33,272 nt of DNA from an uncultured Bacteroidales bacterium (GTDB lineage Bacteria > Bacteroidota > Bacteroidia > Bacteroidales > Bacteroidaceae): positions 1-33,272 of the forward strand of contig CALCHR010000225.1 of NCBI GenBank assembly GCA_937901185.1, read 5' to 3'. The notes below the pieces were generated by a model. That model saw only the letters and a list, made by a program, of their open reading frames with translations, searched no databases and was not told where the DNA came from. Every line of letters starts with the position of its first letter. The stretch's first letter is position 1. Shown here piece by piece: positions 1-9,042 of the stretch. Made by a program: the position numbers and the translations under genes.

Positions 1-57
1 TACTAAGAAAAATTTGTAGTTTACTAAGTTTTCCTAGAAAGCTACTAAGAAAACACC
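1..57 (+). repeat. 21-bp-period intergenic tandem repeat, array A (partial at window edge)
   Basis: The motif TACTAAG starts at positions 1, 22 and 43, an exact 21-bp spacing. Units 1 and 3 continue as TACTAAGAAAA; the middle unit has diverged. The same motif and period recur at 12772-12855 and at 33256 to the end. The array continues beyond the left edge of the window. It lies outside coding sequence, downstream of the mutS2 terminator. Confidence 0.75.
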
Positions 58-73
58 GGAGATGCAGGGGCGC

Positions 74-105
74 AAAAAGAGGCTTACAGAAAATCTGTAA
101 GCCTC
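74..105 (-). terminator. Rho-independent terminator of the mutS2 operon
   Basis: Bases 79-90 pair perfectly with 94-105, a 12-bp stem with a 3-nt loop. On the minus strand the stem is followed by five T (A74-A78 on plus). It lies about 37 bp past the mutS2 stop codon and closes the minus-strand operon. Confidence 0.88.
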
Positions 106-141
106 TACTAAAGGTGTCTCTGCATGCCCCGAATGGGCTGT

Positions 142-2715
142 TTAGCTAAACTCGACCACCGTGATGCCGGCTCCGCCAAACTGCACATGCTCGTCGTGGA
201 AACGGGCTACGCCTTCCACTCCGGTGAGATAGGCTCTGACAAGTTCGCGCAGGGCTCCGGTACCCGTACCGTGCAGGATGCGGACGTTGGGGGCGCTGAG
301 CGTGATGGCGTCGTCAATGAAATAGGCCAATGCAGTGTGGGCTTCGGCGGCTCGCATGCCGCGCAGGTCGAGCTGGGGCTTAAAGTGGAGTTTCTTCTCG
401 TAGATGGCATCGCGCGTGGCTGTGCTGACAAACGTGGCGGCCACGGGGGCTGTGTTTACCTCTTTGGCGGCCTCCAGTCGCTCTGCGGGGAGGTTTCGGC
501 TAAGCACGGCACCAAAGCGCACCGTGACGCCTCGCGGCGATACTTGCTCTACACGCCCCACGGCGGTCTGCCCTTTCAGGCGCACTGTGTCGCCCACAGC
601 AAATGCTTTCTTGGGGGTGCTTGCCTGCACGGGGGAGTCTGGCACGACGGCGGTTTCTCTTTGTTCCGGTGCTCGGCGCTCGGCACCATTGCCTTCCGCC
701 TTGCGGCGCTGGCGGCGCATGGCTTTCTCCATCTGTCGGCGGATGCGTGCTGCCGTTTCGTCTTCCGCTCTGGGCGCGGCGTCGCTCTCTTCGGTGAGCC
801 CGGCCCGATAGTCGGAAAGGCGTTGGCGCGCCTGGCGGGTGCGCTCTTTGTCGGCCTGCGTTTCGCGGATGGTACGGATGGTGCTTTCGATGCGGGCGTT
901 CGATTCGCTGAGTATCTCTTCGGCTCGCACCTTGGCTTCTGCTATCACGGCACGCTCGCGGCGATGGAGGGCTGCAGTTTCTTCTTCGTAGCGCTGCGCC
1001 ACGGCTTCAAGTTGCTGCTCGCGCTTGCGGATATTTTGGCGCTTGGTTTCCCAGTAGCGCTTGTCGCGCACGATGTCTTGCAAGTATTTATCGCTCATCA
1101 CGTAGCCCTCGCCCACTATGTTTGTGGCTTGCTGGATGACGCTTTCGGGAATGCCAATCTTGCGGGCTATCTCAATGGCAAAAGAACTGCCGGGATTGCC
1201 TACCTGGAGTACGAAGAGGGGCGAGAGGCGGGCGCGGTCGTAGAGCATGGCGCCGTTGACCACCAGAGAGCTGCGCTCGGCGTAGTGTTTCAAGTTAGGG
1301 TAATGGGTGGTGATGATGCCCATGGTGTGGGTCTCTGCCAGGTGGTGGAGGATGGCTTCGGCAAGGGCTCCGCCAATTTGCGGTTCGGTGCCGGTTCCAA
1401 ACTCATCTATAAGCAGCAACGTGTCGGGGGCGGCATGGCGCATCATGTACTTCATGGAGAGCAGATGGCTGCTATAGGTGCTGAGTTCGTCTTCCAGGCT
1501 CTGCTCGTCGCCTATATCTATAAATATACCTCGGAAGATGCCGCAGACGGTGGCTTCGCCTACGGGAATGGGCATGCCACACTGTAGCATATACTGGAGC
1601 AGGCCCACCGTCTTGAGGGCTACGCTCTTGCCACCGGCGTTGGGGCCGGAAATGAGCAGGATGCGGGCATCGCCACGCAAAGCTATATCAAGCGGAGTCA
1701 TGGCGCCGCCATGGCGCATAAGGCTCTGATGAAGCAAAGGGTGGACGGCCTGCATCATACGGAGCATCGGCTCATCTTTTATCTCGGGCACAATGCTTTC
1801 AAAGCTACGGCTGAGGGCTGACAAGGCTCGCAGATAGTCTACATGAGCCAAAAACTGCATAGAGGCAAGTATGGCGGGTACATGGGGACGCACCTCGGCC
1901 GTGAGCGCACTAAGAATACGAATCACTTCGCGCTTCTCGGCGGCACGCAACTCGCGCACTCTATTGTTGGCCTCTACTACGGCTGCCGGCTCAATGAAGA
2001 CGGTTTTTCCGGAGGCTGACTCGTCGTGGATGATACCTTTTATCTTGCGCTTCAAGGCAGGGGCTACGGGGATGACAAGACGACCGTCACGCAACGTAGG
2101 ACTGACGTCTCTGTCTATATAGCCATCGCTCTGCGCTTGGGCTACTATGGTGCGCAGAGTATGAGAGATGCTGCGCGAGGTGACCTCCAGTTGGTGGCGC
2201 AGAGAGAGCAGTTCGGAAGATGCGGTATCTTTTACTTTGCCATATCGGTTGAGCGTGTCGTTGATGCTGCGCACAATGGCAGGGAAAGCTGTCACTCCTC
2301 CGGCCATACGCGACAATGCCGGATAAGGAACTGCGGCATCTTCGGGTGCATCATCTGCATCTTCCTCTGAGGGACGTGTCAGAAATTGGACCAAAGAACA
2401 GACAGAGGAGAGTGTGCGCCCTAATTCAAAGAGCTCAACTTCTTCCATATAGGTGCGCTCCGGACGGATGCGTAACAAGGAGGGACGCACGTCGTAAAAA
2501 TTCTCTTCGCAGACCTCGGGCTCGGCATCAAGAAGTGCAGCAAACTCCTGGGCCTGTGCCAAAGCCTCTACAACATCGGCATAGGAGTTCATAAAGACAA
2601 CCTTATTGTCTACCCACTCCGTACCGAGAGAGGAAAGACAGCGCCCCTTTAAGAGGGTACGAATCTCTGTAAATCCTATTTTCTGTTCAAAACTATCGGG
2701 ATAGGTCATACACAC
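142..2715 (-). CDS. mutS2: Endonuclease MutS2 / Smr-domain ATPase
   Basis: This is a MutS2-family ATPase of 857 residues, slightly long for a family usually near 780-830. The core and clamp region is followed by a Walker A motif GPNAGGKS at about residues 355-362 and a Walker B motif LLLIDEFG near 432. A long charged coiled-coil region follows (about 520-680). A C-terminal Smr domain has LDLRG and HGTGTG (about 780-857). In this family the Smr domain carries nuclease activity, and MutS2 suppresses homologous recombination or acts in ribosome-collision rescue; which role applies here is unknown. The gene is last in the dnaN-recN run, 27 bp after the TPR gene. Residue 3 (Met) is an alternative start. 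By eye its third positions are richer in G/C than those of recN or the PorD-like gene in the same operon. Confidence 0.95.
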   Translation of the reverse strand: MCMTYPDSFEQKIGFTEIRTLLKGRCLSSLGTEWVDNKVVFMNSYADVVEALAQAQEFAALLDAEPEVCEENFYDVRPSLLRIRPERTYMEEVELFELGRTLSSVCSLVQFLTRPSEEDADDAPEDAAVPYPALSRMAGGVTAFPAIVRSINDTLNRYGKVKDTASSELLSLRHQLEVTSRSISHTLRTIVAQAQSDGYIDRDVSPTLRDGRLVIPVAPALKRKIKGIIHDESASGKTVFIEPAAVVEANNRVRELRAAEKREVIRILSALTAEVRPHVPAILASMQFLAHVDYLRALSALSRSFESIVPEIKDEPMLRMMQAVHPLLHQSLMRHGGAMTPLDIALRGDARILLISGPNAGGKSVALKTVGLLQYMLQCGMPIPVGEATVCGIFRGIFIDIGDEQSLEDELSTYSSHLLSMKYMMRHAAPDTLLLIDEFGTGTEPQIGGALAEAILHHLAETHTMGIITTHYPNLKHYAERSSLVVNGAMLYDRARLSPLFVLQVGNPGSSFAIEIARKIGIPESVIQQATNIVGEGYVMSDKYLQDIVRDKRYWETKRQNIRKREQQLEAVAQRYEEETAALHRRERAVIAEAKVRAEEILSESNARIESTIRTIRETQADKERTRQARQRLSDYRAGLTEESDAAPRAEDETAARIRRQMEKAMRRQRRKAEGNGAERRAPEQRETAVVPDSPVQASTPKKAFAVGDTVRLKGQTAVGRVEQVSPRGVTVRFGAVLSRNLPAERLEAAKEVNTAPVAATFVSTATRDAIYEKKLHFKPQLDLRGMRAAEAHTALAYFIDDAITLSAPNVRILHGTGTGALRELVRAYLTGVEGVARFHDEHVQFGGAGITVVEFS

Positions 2716-2742
2716 TTTTACTTAGAAAGATGAATGCAGGAT

Positions 2743-4428
2743 TTACTTCGCACTGTATTTCTTAATATATGTCTCCGAATCTGTATCACCCAATTCGGCT
2801 GCACGGCGAAGATGCTCTAAGGCCTCACTCTTACGGGCCAACTCGCCATAAGCTATGCCTAATATTTTATGAGCAGCTGAATTTTCCGGCTCTAACTTCA
2901 AAGCCTCTTTGGCAGCAGTGCATGCCTCTTCATAGAGCGCCACACGCAGAAGAAGATAGGCCTCTTCCAAGCGATAGAGAAGCTCGCCGGGCTTGAGACT
3001 CACTGCGCGACGAATGTCATCTAAGGCTTGCTGATACATGCGAGCCGAGAGTTCCATCTGATGTCTCATATAATAGAAATGAGCCGGCAAGCGAGTGGCT
3101 CCCACAGCCTTCTCATAGTCATTAAGGTCCAGAACGGCATCCCGATAACGCTCTACAGCTGCCAACCTATTGGCTCGCTCCAAAACGTAGCGGGCTAAAG
3201 TGGCATTGAGAGGACGAGGCAAACGGGTTATAGTGCTATCCAGCAGAGCTATCACTTGCAGAGAATCGCCACCAGAGAGTTCCAAAGAACGCGCAGCACG
3301 ATAGTACATCTCCGGAGTGGAAATCCATCCCTTGGCCAATTCCAAGTAAGCCGCATGAGCCTCTGCATATCGTTTATCTGCAAAAAGACAATCAGCTCGC
3401 TGCACCTTGTAAAGACTATGCGTATCAACAGCGCAAGCAAGTTCGGCCTCCTCCAAAGCACGAGCCATAGTCCAGTTAGCGGACTGATGTGAAGAAGCCT
3501 GAGAAGCGAAGATGGTCTTACTAAAATTATAATGGACCTCAGCAGCTTTTTCTTTCTGACCATTCTTATCACAAAGGGCCAAAGCAGCCTTATAATCTTT
3601 CTCTGCAGCAACGTAGTCTGCTCGAGATGCATAGAACACGGCACGCTCTATATATATGTCAACATTCTCTGGAAAAGCTTCTATAAAATCGGCCATGGCA
3701 GTAGCCACCACCAAAGAATCTGTGCGACCAAGCATATACAAATATGCCAACGCCTCTTTTTCATCTGCGGGAATTGCCTTGGGTATAAAAATCTTACGCA
3801 AATCGGCATTCAAAGCACTGACTGACGTAATTTTCAAATCGGCCGCAAAGCGAGCATCAATAGCACATGCCGTAGAGGCATTATCCAAAAGATTTTTCTG
3901 CACAACTGCTACGACACTGCCATCTCTACCCAAGAGTGGGCAACCTACGAACTTTTCTTCATTGGCTACAGCCAAGTCATAATACTTATAGCCATCATAA
4001 TCGGAAGTCTGCTGCACAGAAGTAGAGAGAGGCTTATCCTTTTTGTTGGTAGTATAATATGGCAAAGAAAGTTCTTCGCCTGTTGCTGCACCTGAAACTG
4101 AAAGAGGTAAGTACTCTATCTTTTTAGCCGGCGCGACAGAAAACTTTACCAAATCGTAAGTACTATTAGCTCCCAAGATACGAAGAACCGGATATTCTTT
4201 ACCTTTTCCATCTACAGCCACAGCACGAGCAGCACCCTTAAACAAGTTGAACGAGGCCACAGCCTGTCCATCCGCTGAAATATAGAACCCATAACCAGAA
4301 CGTAAAAGAGTACCATCCGGAGCATAAGTTACCAAATTGAGTACAGCCTTATTACCAACCTCTTTTGAAGAGGCGAAGCCCAAGGAGAAAATTCCAAGAG
4401 CCAGAAATAAAAACAATATTTTTTTCAT
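2743..4428 (-). CDS. Exported degenerate trypsin-like domain plus TPR repeat protein
   Basis: The protein has 561 residues with an N-terminal signal peptide (charged MKK, hydrophobic core to about residue 19). Residues 28-180 look like a trypsin-like protease fold (GFYISADGQAVAS, then YDLVKFSV, then GCPLLGRDGSVVAVV). The catalytic positions seem lost: the usual His is Asn61 and the usual SGGP serine segment reads VGCP (161-164). Asp92 survives. From about residue 225 to the end the protein is helical with TPR-like repeats, clearest near 450-555. It is probably a periplasmic or surface scaffold rather than an active protease. The start lies 7 bp after the recN stop, so it is co-transcribed with recN and mutS2. 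The exact function is unknown. Confidence 0.8.
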   Translation of the reverse strand: MKKILFLFLALGIFSLGFASSKEVGNKAVLNLVTYAPDGTLLRSGYGFYISADGQAVASFNLFKGAARAVAVDGKGKEYPVLRILGANSTYDLVKFSVAPAKKIEYLPLSVSGAATGEELSLPYYTTNKKDKPLSTSVQQTSDYDGYKYYDLAVANEEKFVGCPLLGRDGSVVAVVQKNLLDNASTACAIDARFAADLKITSVSALNADLRKIFIPKAIPADEKEALAYLYMLGRTDSLVVATAMADFIEAFPENVDIYIERAVFYASRADYVAAEKDYKAALALCDKNGQKEKAAEVHYNFSKTIFASQASSHQSANWTMARALEEAELACAVDTHSLYKVQRADCLFADKRYAEAHAAYLELAKGWISTPEMYYRAARSLELSGGDSLQVIALLDSTITRLPRPLNATLARYVLERANRLAAVERYRDAVLDLNDYEKAVGATRLPAHFYYMRHQMELSARMYQQALDDIRRAVSLKPGELLYRLEEAYLLLRVALYEEACTAAKEALKLEPENSAAHKILGIAYGELARKSEALEHLRRAAELGDTDSETYIKKYSAK

Positions 4429-4435
4429 AATCTAT

Positions 4436-6097
4436 CTATTCATATTTTAATAAAGACTTGGCATTATTGATAGCAGCCTCCGTCATATTTTCTCCACTTA
4501 ACATATTGGCAATCTCCAATACTCGTTCCTCCTTAGAGAGACAATCAATTCTACTTGTGGTACCATGTTCTCCTTCTGTTTTTGATACACGAAAATGCCA
4601 ACAACCAAGAGCTGCGATTTGAGGTAAGTGGGTAATACATAACACTTGACAGTTCTTTGCCATATCCTGCATCACAAGGGCCATCTTCTCCGCCATCGTT
4701 CCAGAAACTCCTGTATCAATCTCATCAAAGACAATGGTGGGCAGATGCCTAATATGGGAAATCATAGACTTCAAAGCTAACATCAAACGAGCTATCTCTC
4801 CTCCAGAAGCAATCTTAGCAACATCTTGCATCGGCACTTGCTTGTTGGCACTAAACAAGAATATCACCTTATCAAATCCACTATCATCCGGGGATGGTCT
4901 CTGAGAAAAATCAATCGCCACAGTTGCATTCGGCATACCTAAAGATTGAAGACGCACAAGCAACTCTTGCTCGACCTTCTTTGCTGCATCTTTACGAAGC
5001 TTAGTAAGTTTTTTACCACAAGTTTGCATCTGAGCATACAGATTTCTGACCTCCTTCTCCTTCTTACAAAGATGTTCTTCTATATTTTCTATATTATCTA
5101 CTCGACATCTTAAGCTTTCTGCTATCTGTAATAAATCAGAGAGTTGCTGTACACCATGCTTCCTCTCAAGAGAATATAAAAGGTTCAAACGCTCGTCTAC
5201 AAACTCTTGACGACACGGGTCAAACTCTACTTGGTCTAGAGAGTTTTCCAGCTCACAAGCAATATCTTCTAACTCTATCAACACAATATCCAAGCGCTCT
5301 AGCCATTGATTAGAGGGAGGATATACAGAGCTTATCTTACGCAAAGCTTGTTGGGCACTACGAAGGAACGAGAGAGGAGTATCACCATCTGCACTAAAGC
5401 CTGAATGCACACTATACAAAGCCTGCTTTATATCTTCGGCATGACTGAGTAATTCAGACTCCTGCTCTAAAGATTCCTGCTCACCTTCTTGAAAATTGGC
5501 CTCGTCCAACTGCCGCAATTGATATTGCAGATACTCAAAATCCAATCTATCTTTTTCTGCTTGCACCTTGAGTTGCTCTAGTTCTTTCTGAGCAACACGC
5601 CACTCTGAAAAGGCCTTAACATATGCTGCCTTATTTTCTGCATCTCCAGACACAGCATCAAGAACTTCTAACAGAAAAGCCTCATCCCCCATTAAAAGAT
5701 TTTGATGCTGCGAATGAACATCTATAATCTTAGACGTAACTTCTTTCAGTTTCTGAATAGTTACAGGAGTATCATTTACAAAGGCCCGGCTCTTTCCGGC
5801 AGATGTTACTTCTCTCCGTATAATCAATTCTCTACCATCATGGTCTATATCATATTCTTCAAAGAAAGATTCTAAGTGAAGTTCTGAAATATCAAAAAGT
5901 GCCTCCACACAACATTTCACAGCACCCGACTTTATCACTTTTGCATCTGCCCGTGTACCTAACAACAAGCCTAATGCACCCATGATAATACTTTTTCCGG
6001 CACCAGTTTCTCCTGTGATAACAGAGAAGCCTTCAGAGAAATCAATATCCAAAAAATCAATCAGAGCATAATTGCTAATATGTAGATTACGTAGCAT
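4436..6097 (-). CDS. recN: DNA repair protein RecN
   Basis: This is an SMC-like ATPase for double-strand-break repair, 553 residues, the usual RecN length. It has Walker A GETGAGKS at residues 29-36, a central coiled coil (about 150-370), the ABC signature ASGGEIARL, Walker B IVFDEIDTGVSG and the conserved CITHLPQIAALG segment near the C terminus. It sits 3 bp downstream of the PorD-like gene and 7 bp upstream of the TPR gene, so it is mid-operon. RecN acts on DNA ends with RecA in the cytoplasm. No residue appears damaged. Confidence 0.97.
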   Translation of the reverse strand: MLRNLHISNYALIDFLDIDFSEGFSVITGETGAGKSIIMGALGLLLGTRADAKVIKSGAVKCCVEALFDISELHLESFFEEYDIDHDGRELIIRREVTSAGKSRAFVNDTPVTIQKLKEVTSKIIDVHSQHQNLLMGDEAFLLEVLDAVSGDAENKAAYVKAFSEWRVAQKELEQLKVQAEKDRLDFEYLQYQLRQLDEANFQEGEQESLEQESELLSHAEDIKQALYSVHSGFSADGDTPLSFLRSAQQALRKISSVYPPSNQWLERLDIVLIELEDIACELENSLDQVEFDPCRQEFVDERLNLLYSLERKHGVQQLSDLLQIAESLRCRVDNIENIEEHLCKKEKEVRNLYAQMQTCGKKLTKLRKDAAKKVEQELLVRLQSLGMPNATVAIDFSQRPSPDDSGFDKVIFLFSANKQVPMQDVAKIASGGEIARLMLALKSMISHIRHLPTIVFDEIDTGVSGTMAEKMALVMQDMAKNCQVLCITHLPQIAALGCWHFRVSKTEGEHGTTSRIDCLSKEERVLEIANMLSGENMTEAAINNAKSLLKYE

Positions 6098-6100
6098 ATC

Positions 6101-7006
6101 TTACTTCATTTGATTCCAATATGAACTCTGCGAAGCATTGATGCTCATCAACAACTCATATAAAGACTCCTTCTCTGTAGAAGTACCTTTTCCTTTATAT
6201 ATATTGACAAGTTCATCACGCTTATATTCTGTAAAAATTTGTGGTAACATACTCATGGGCTTATTCTCTTTAGCCTGTTTCAGCAAATCCATGGCAGCTG
6301 TAACTCCAGCTCTTCCTCGCTCTGAATTTTCAGCCATCACATCCAGACCTTCTCTATAATATTTATATTGCATTTGTCTGAATACATCCATTCCACTATC
6401 CATATAATCATTGATAATAGCATAACGATTTTTACTATCCTCAAAAGCTTTCCAACCCTTTGATGCTAGATTCTGAGCATTGTTAGTAATAGTCAAAACA
6501 GTCTGCAGCACTTCTGTTCCACCATTAGGAGACATCGTATCCAAATCTAATCCAATAAGCAGATAAACATAATAGCCTATCATTGCGGTCAAATCATTGT
6601 CTATCACATCTGGTCTAAAATCTAGTTTATCAAATTCCTGATAGGTGAAATTAAAATTAGGATCTTTGATACTAAATACCGTCGTTGTATAGGTCGAATT
6701 AAAAACCGGTCTACTACTTTGAATATATAGGGAGCACTCAAATTTATTCTCTGCTTCTATGTACTTTGAGACAGTAATATTAAAATTACAACTAATACGT
6801 TCCGATGGTTTATATTGCATATTTGTCCACTGACGCTCATTGATAAATTCCATCAATGAGGTTTCCAAGTTTTCAAACACACTTGTACTTGTACCCTGTA
6901 CCTGCTGATGATTTATAGAGACACGTGCATCTAATTCTTGTGCATGTAGAGAAAGACTTGCTCCACCTATCACCAGAAAGATTATAAATTGCCAATACTT
7001 TCGCAT
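6101..7006 (-). CDS. DUF4835 family protein, PorD-like (type IX secretion-associated)
   Basis: The protein has 301 residues with a signal peptide (hydrophobic stretch about 5-20, ending SLHAQ) and a mature part starting ELDARVSINHQQVQG. This beginning, the length, and the position between coaBC and recN match the Bacteroidota DUF4835 family, which some databases name PorD and link to type IX secretion. Features of the family visible here are the FxNLExSLxEFIN segment, the central YYVYLLIGLDLD segment and the C-terminal SSYWNQMK. The N terminus overlaps the 3' end of coaBC by 25 bp, implying translational coupling. The name rests on family resemblance and context; a direct secretion role is inference. 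Confidence 0.8.
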   Translation of the reverse strand: MRKYWQFIIFLVIGGASLSLHAQELDARVSINHQQVQGTSTSVFENLETSLMEFINERQWTNMQYKPSERISCNFNITVSKYIEAENKFECSLYIQSSRPVFNSTYTTTVFSIKDPNFNFTYQEFDKLDFRPDVIDNDLTAMIGYYVYLLIGLDLDTMSPNGGTEVLQTVLTITNNAQNLASKGWKAFEDSKNRYAIINDYMDSGMDVFRQMQYKYYREGLDVMAENSERGRAGVTAAMDLLKQAKENKPMSMLPQIFTEYKRDELVNIYKGKGTSTEKESLYELLMSINASQSSYWNQMK

Positions 7007-8181
7007 AACTTTTCTATTATATCACACGCCACTTCCCTTTTAGCTTTAAGGGGAAAGGATTGTTCTTCTGTAGCAGACAAAATAGTAACCTTATTCGTAT
7101 CATAAGAAAAACCGGCTCCAGCATCCTTTAGGGAATTAAGAACTATAAAATCCAGATTTTTCTTCTTCATCTTCTGCTTTGCATTTTCTTTTTCGTTGGT
7201 TGTTTCCAAAGCAAAGCCAACAAGCTTTTGATTGCAACGCTTCAAGCGACCCAATTCTGCAGCAATATCTTTTGTCGGAACAAGGCTTAGGTGCAGTTCG
7301 TCTCCCTTCCGCTTTATTTTTTCTGCTGCTACATGATCCAAGGTAAAATCTGCCACAGCAGCACAAAGAATAGCGGCATCCATTTGAGGAAAGAGGTTAA
7401 CTGCAGCTACATACATTTCTTCAGCGCTCTGAACATTTGTTCTACGAATATTCGGATGAGATACAGAAAGGCTTACCGGACCTGTAACAAGTTCTACCTC
7501 TGCACCATATTCTGCACATACTTCAGCCAAGGCGAAGCCCATTTTTCCTGTAGAATGATTTCCTATAAAGCGCACAGGATCTATTTTTTCATAAGTAGGC
7601 CCCGCTGTTATCAACACCTTTTTCCCCTTCAACTTGTCTCGTGTCGAAAAAAAAGCCTTGACTACCTCAAAAATATTCTCTGGCTCTTCCATACGTCCTT
7701 TACCCACCAAACCACTTGCGAGTTCACCGGATGAAGGTTCTATAATAATATTACCATAGGAGGATAAACGACTCAAATTTTCTTGCGTAGAGAGATGACG
7801 ATACATATCTAAGTCCATAGCCGGGGCTATCATCACCGGAGCTTTCATAGATAGATAAGTTGTTATCAACATATTATCAGCTACGCCATTAGCCATTTTA
7901 GCAATAGTAGAAGCTGTAGCCGGAGCGATTATCATAAGGTCTGCCCATTGTCCTAAATCCACATGACTATGCCAAGAGCCATCTCTCTGAGAAAAGAATT
8001 CACTAACTACTGGCTTTGAAGTTAATGCTGAAAGCGTAATAGGAGTGATAAACTCTTTTCCGGAAGGTGTAATTACCACCTGTACTTCTGCACCGGCTTT
8101 TACCAACAAACGGATTAACGAGCAAGCCTTATAAGCTGCAATACTGCCACTAATACCCAATACAATATGTTTGCCTCGCAT
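6982..8181 (-). CDS. coaBC: Bifunctional phosphopantothenoylcysteine decarboxylase / phosphopantothenate-cysteine ligase
   Basis: This enzyme carries out two consecutive steps of coenzyme A synthesis (399 residues, full length). The N-terminal flavoprotein decarboxylase half starts GKHIVLGISGSIAAYKA, with the catalytic His in SWHSHVDLG. The C-terminal ligase half starts at about residue 188 (KKVLITAGPTYEKIDPVRFIGNHSTGKMG). The decarboxylase motif reads PAMDLDMY where E. coli Dfp has PAMNQQMY, and LASGLVGKGRM where E. coli has the active-site Cys158 in ACGxxGxGRM. I believe these are lineage variants of Bacteroidota rather than damage. The gene lies 18 bp after the exonuclease gene and overlaps the PorD-like gene. 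Confidence 0.95.
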   Translation of the reverse strand: MRGKHIVLGISGSIAAYKACSLIRLLVKAGAEVQVVITPSGKEFITPITLSALTSKPVVSEFFSQRDGSWHSHVDLGQWADLMIIAPATASTIAKMANGVADNMLITTYLSMKAPVMIAPAMDLDMYRHLSTQENLSRLSSYGNIIIEPSSGELASGLVGKGRMEEPENIFEVVKAFFSTRDKLKGKKVLITAGPTYEKIDPVRFIGNHSTGKMGFALAEVCAEYGAEVELVTGPVSLSVSHPNIRRTNVQSAEEMYVAAVNLFPQMDAAILCAAVADFTLDHVAAEKIKRKGDELHLSLVPTKDIAAELGRLKRCNQKLVGFALETTNEKENAKQKMKKKNLDFIVLNSLKDAGAGFSYDTNKVTILSATEEQSFPLKAKREVACDIIEKLCESIGNL

Positions 8182-8199
8182 CTCTTTAGTTTTTTAATC

Positions 8200-8967
8200 T
8201 TAAAACTTTTCCCTCAGGCGTATTTTCATAAACACCTGTTTCGTATTCTGCGTAAAATCACCCTGCATTATCCAATTAAAATATCCGGGCTCTTTACGCA
8301 ACACTTCAGCCACTGGGTGTCCTTTATGTTTACCAAAATTTATAATCTCCACACCTTCTTCATTGTAAACCACTCGACCGGCCAAATCTACATTGTTATT
8401 ACGGCGAGAGAATACTGATAAGAATGATACATTATTTTCAAGCTGACCATCATATTTATCCAACTGCGCTTGTAGTACCTCATAAGTTGCTTTTGTATCA
8501 GCCAATGCTGTATGAGCTGCTTCCAAATCCTTGTTACAATAGAACTTATATGCAGCAGACAGATTGCGTTTTTCCATTTTGTGATAGATATTTTGCACAT
8601 CCACGAACTGACAATCTGAGATATTAAAATCTACGCCAGCACGGATAAATTCTTCTACCAGCATTGGTATATCAAAGTAGTTGGAGTTGAAACCTCCGAT
8701 GTCACAGCCCTTAAATTTTTCTGCAATATCCTTAGCTTTCTCTTTGAATCTAGGAGACTGAGCTACGTCTTCATCCTTGATTCCATTTACAGCAGAAGCT
8801 TCTTCTGAAATATGAATACCCGGATTGAAACGTTGGGTCAATGTTTCTTCACTCCCATCCGGATATACCTTCAACAAGCAAAGCTCCACGATGCGGTCCG
8901 TACTTACATTTAATCCTGTTGCCTCTATATCAAAAAAAACAATTGGCCTGGTCAATGATAATTTCAT
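8200..8967 (-). CDS. DnaQ-like 3'-5' exonuclease (DEDDh)
   Basis: This is an exonuclease-superfamily protein of 255 residues. Exo I is FDIEATG (Asp13, Glu15), Exo II has FNSNYFDIPML, and Exo III is HTALADTKAT, giving the full DEDDh set. After the nuclease domain (about 8-178) there is a short C-terminal domain with NFGKHKGHPVAEVL and GYFNWIMQGDF. That domain is found fused or adjacent to exonucleases such as ExoX-like proteins. The gene lies 75 bp downstream of dnaN, so it could proofread for polymerase III or act as a separate repair exonuclease. I do not assign dnaQ because of the extra domain. Confidence 0.9.
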   Translation of the reverse strand: MKLSLTRPIVFFDIEATGLNVSTDRIVELCLLKVYPDGSEETLTQRFNPGIHISEEASAVNGIKDEDVAQSPRFKEKAKDIAEKFKGCDIGGFNSNYFDIPMLVEEFIRAGVDFNISDCQFVDVQNIYHKMEKRNLSAAYKFYCNKDLEAAHTALADTKATYEVLQAQLDKYDGQLENNVSFLSVFSRRNNNVDLAGRVVYNEEGVEIINFGKHKGHPVAEVLRKEPGYFNWIMQGDFTQNTKQVFMKIRLREKF

Positions 8968-9042
8968 ACTTCTTTCTTAAAAATAAGTAGGCAAGAACAT
9001 CAGATGAATGCCTCGCCTACTTTTGATATGAGTATCTATATA

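Noticed and set aside
124..1587. 487-codon open frame on the plus strand opposite mutS2
   Set aside because: It lies antisense to the well-supported mutS2 motifs (Walker A/B, Smr), has no recognisable domain, and is favoured by the high G/C third positions of mutS2.
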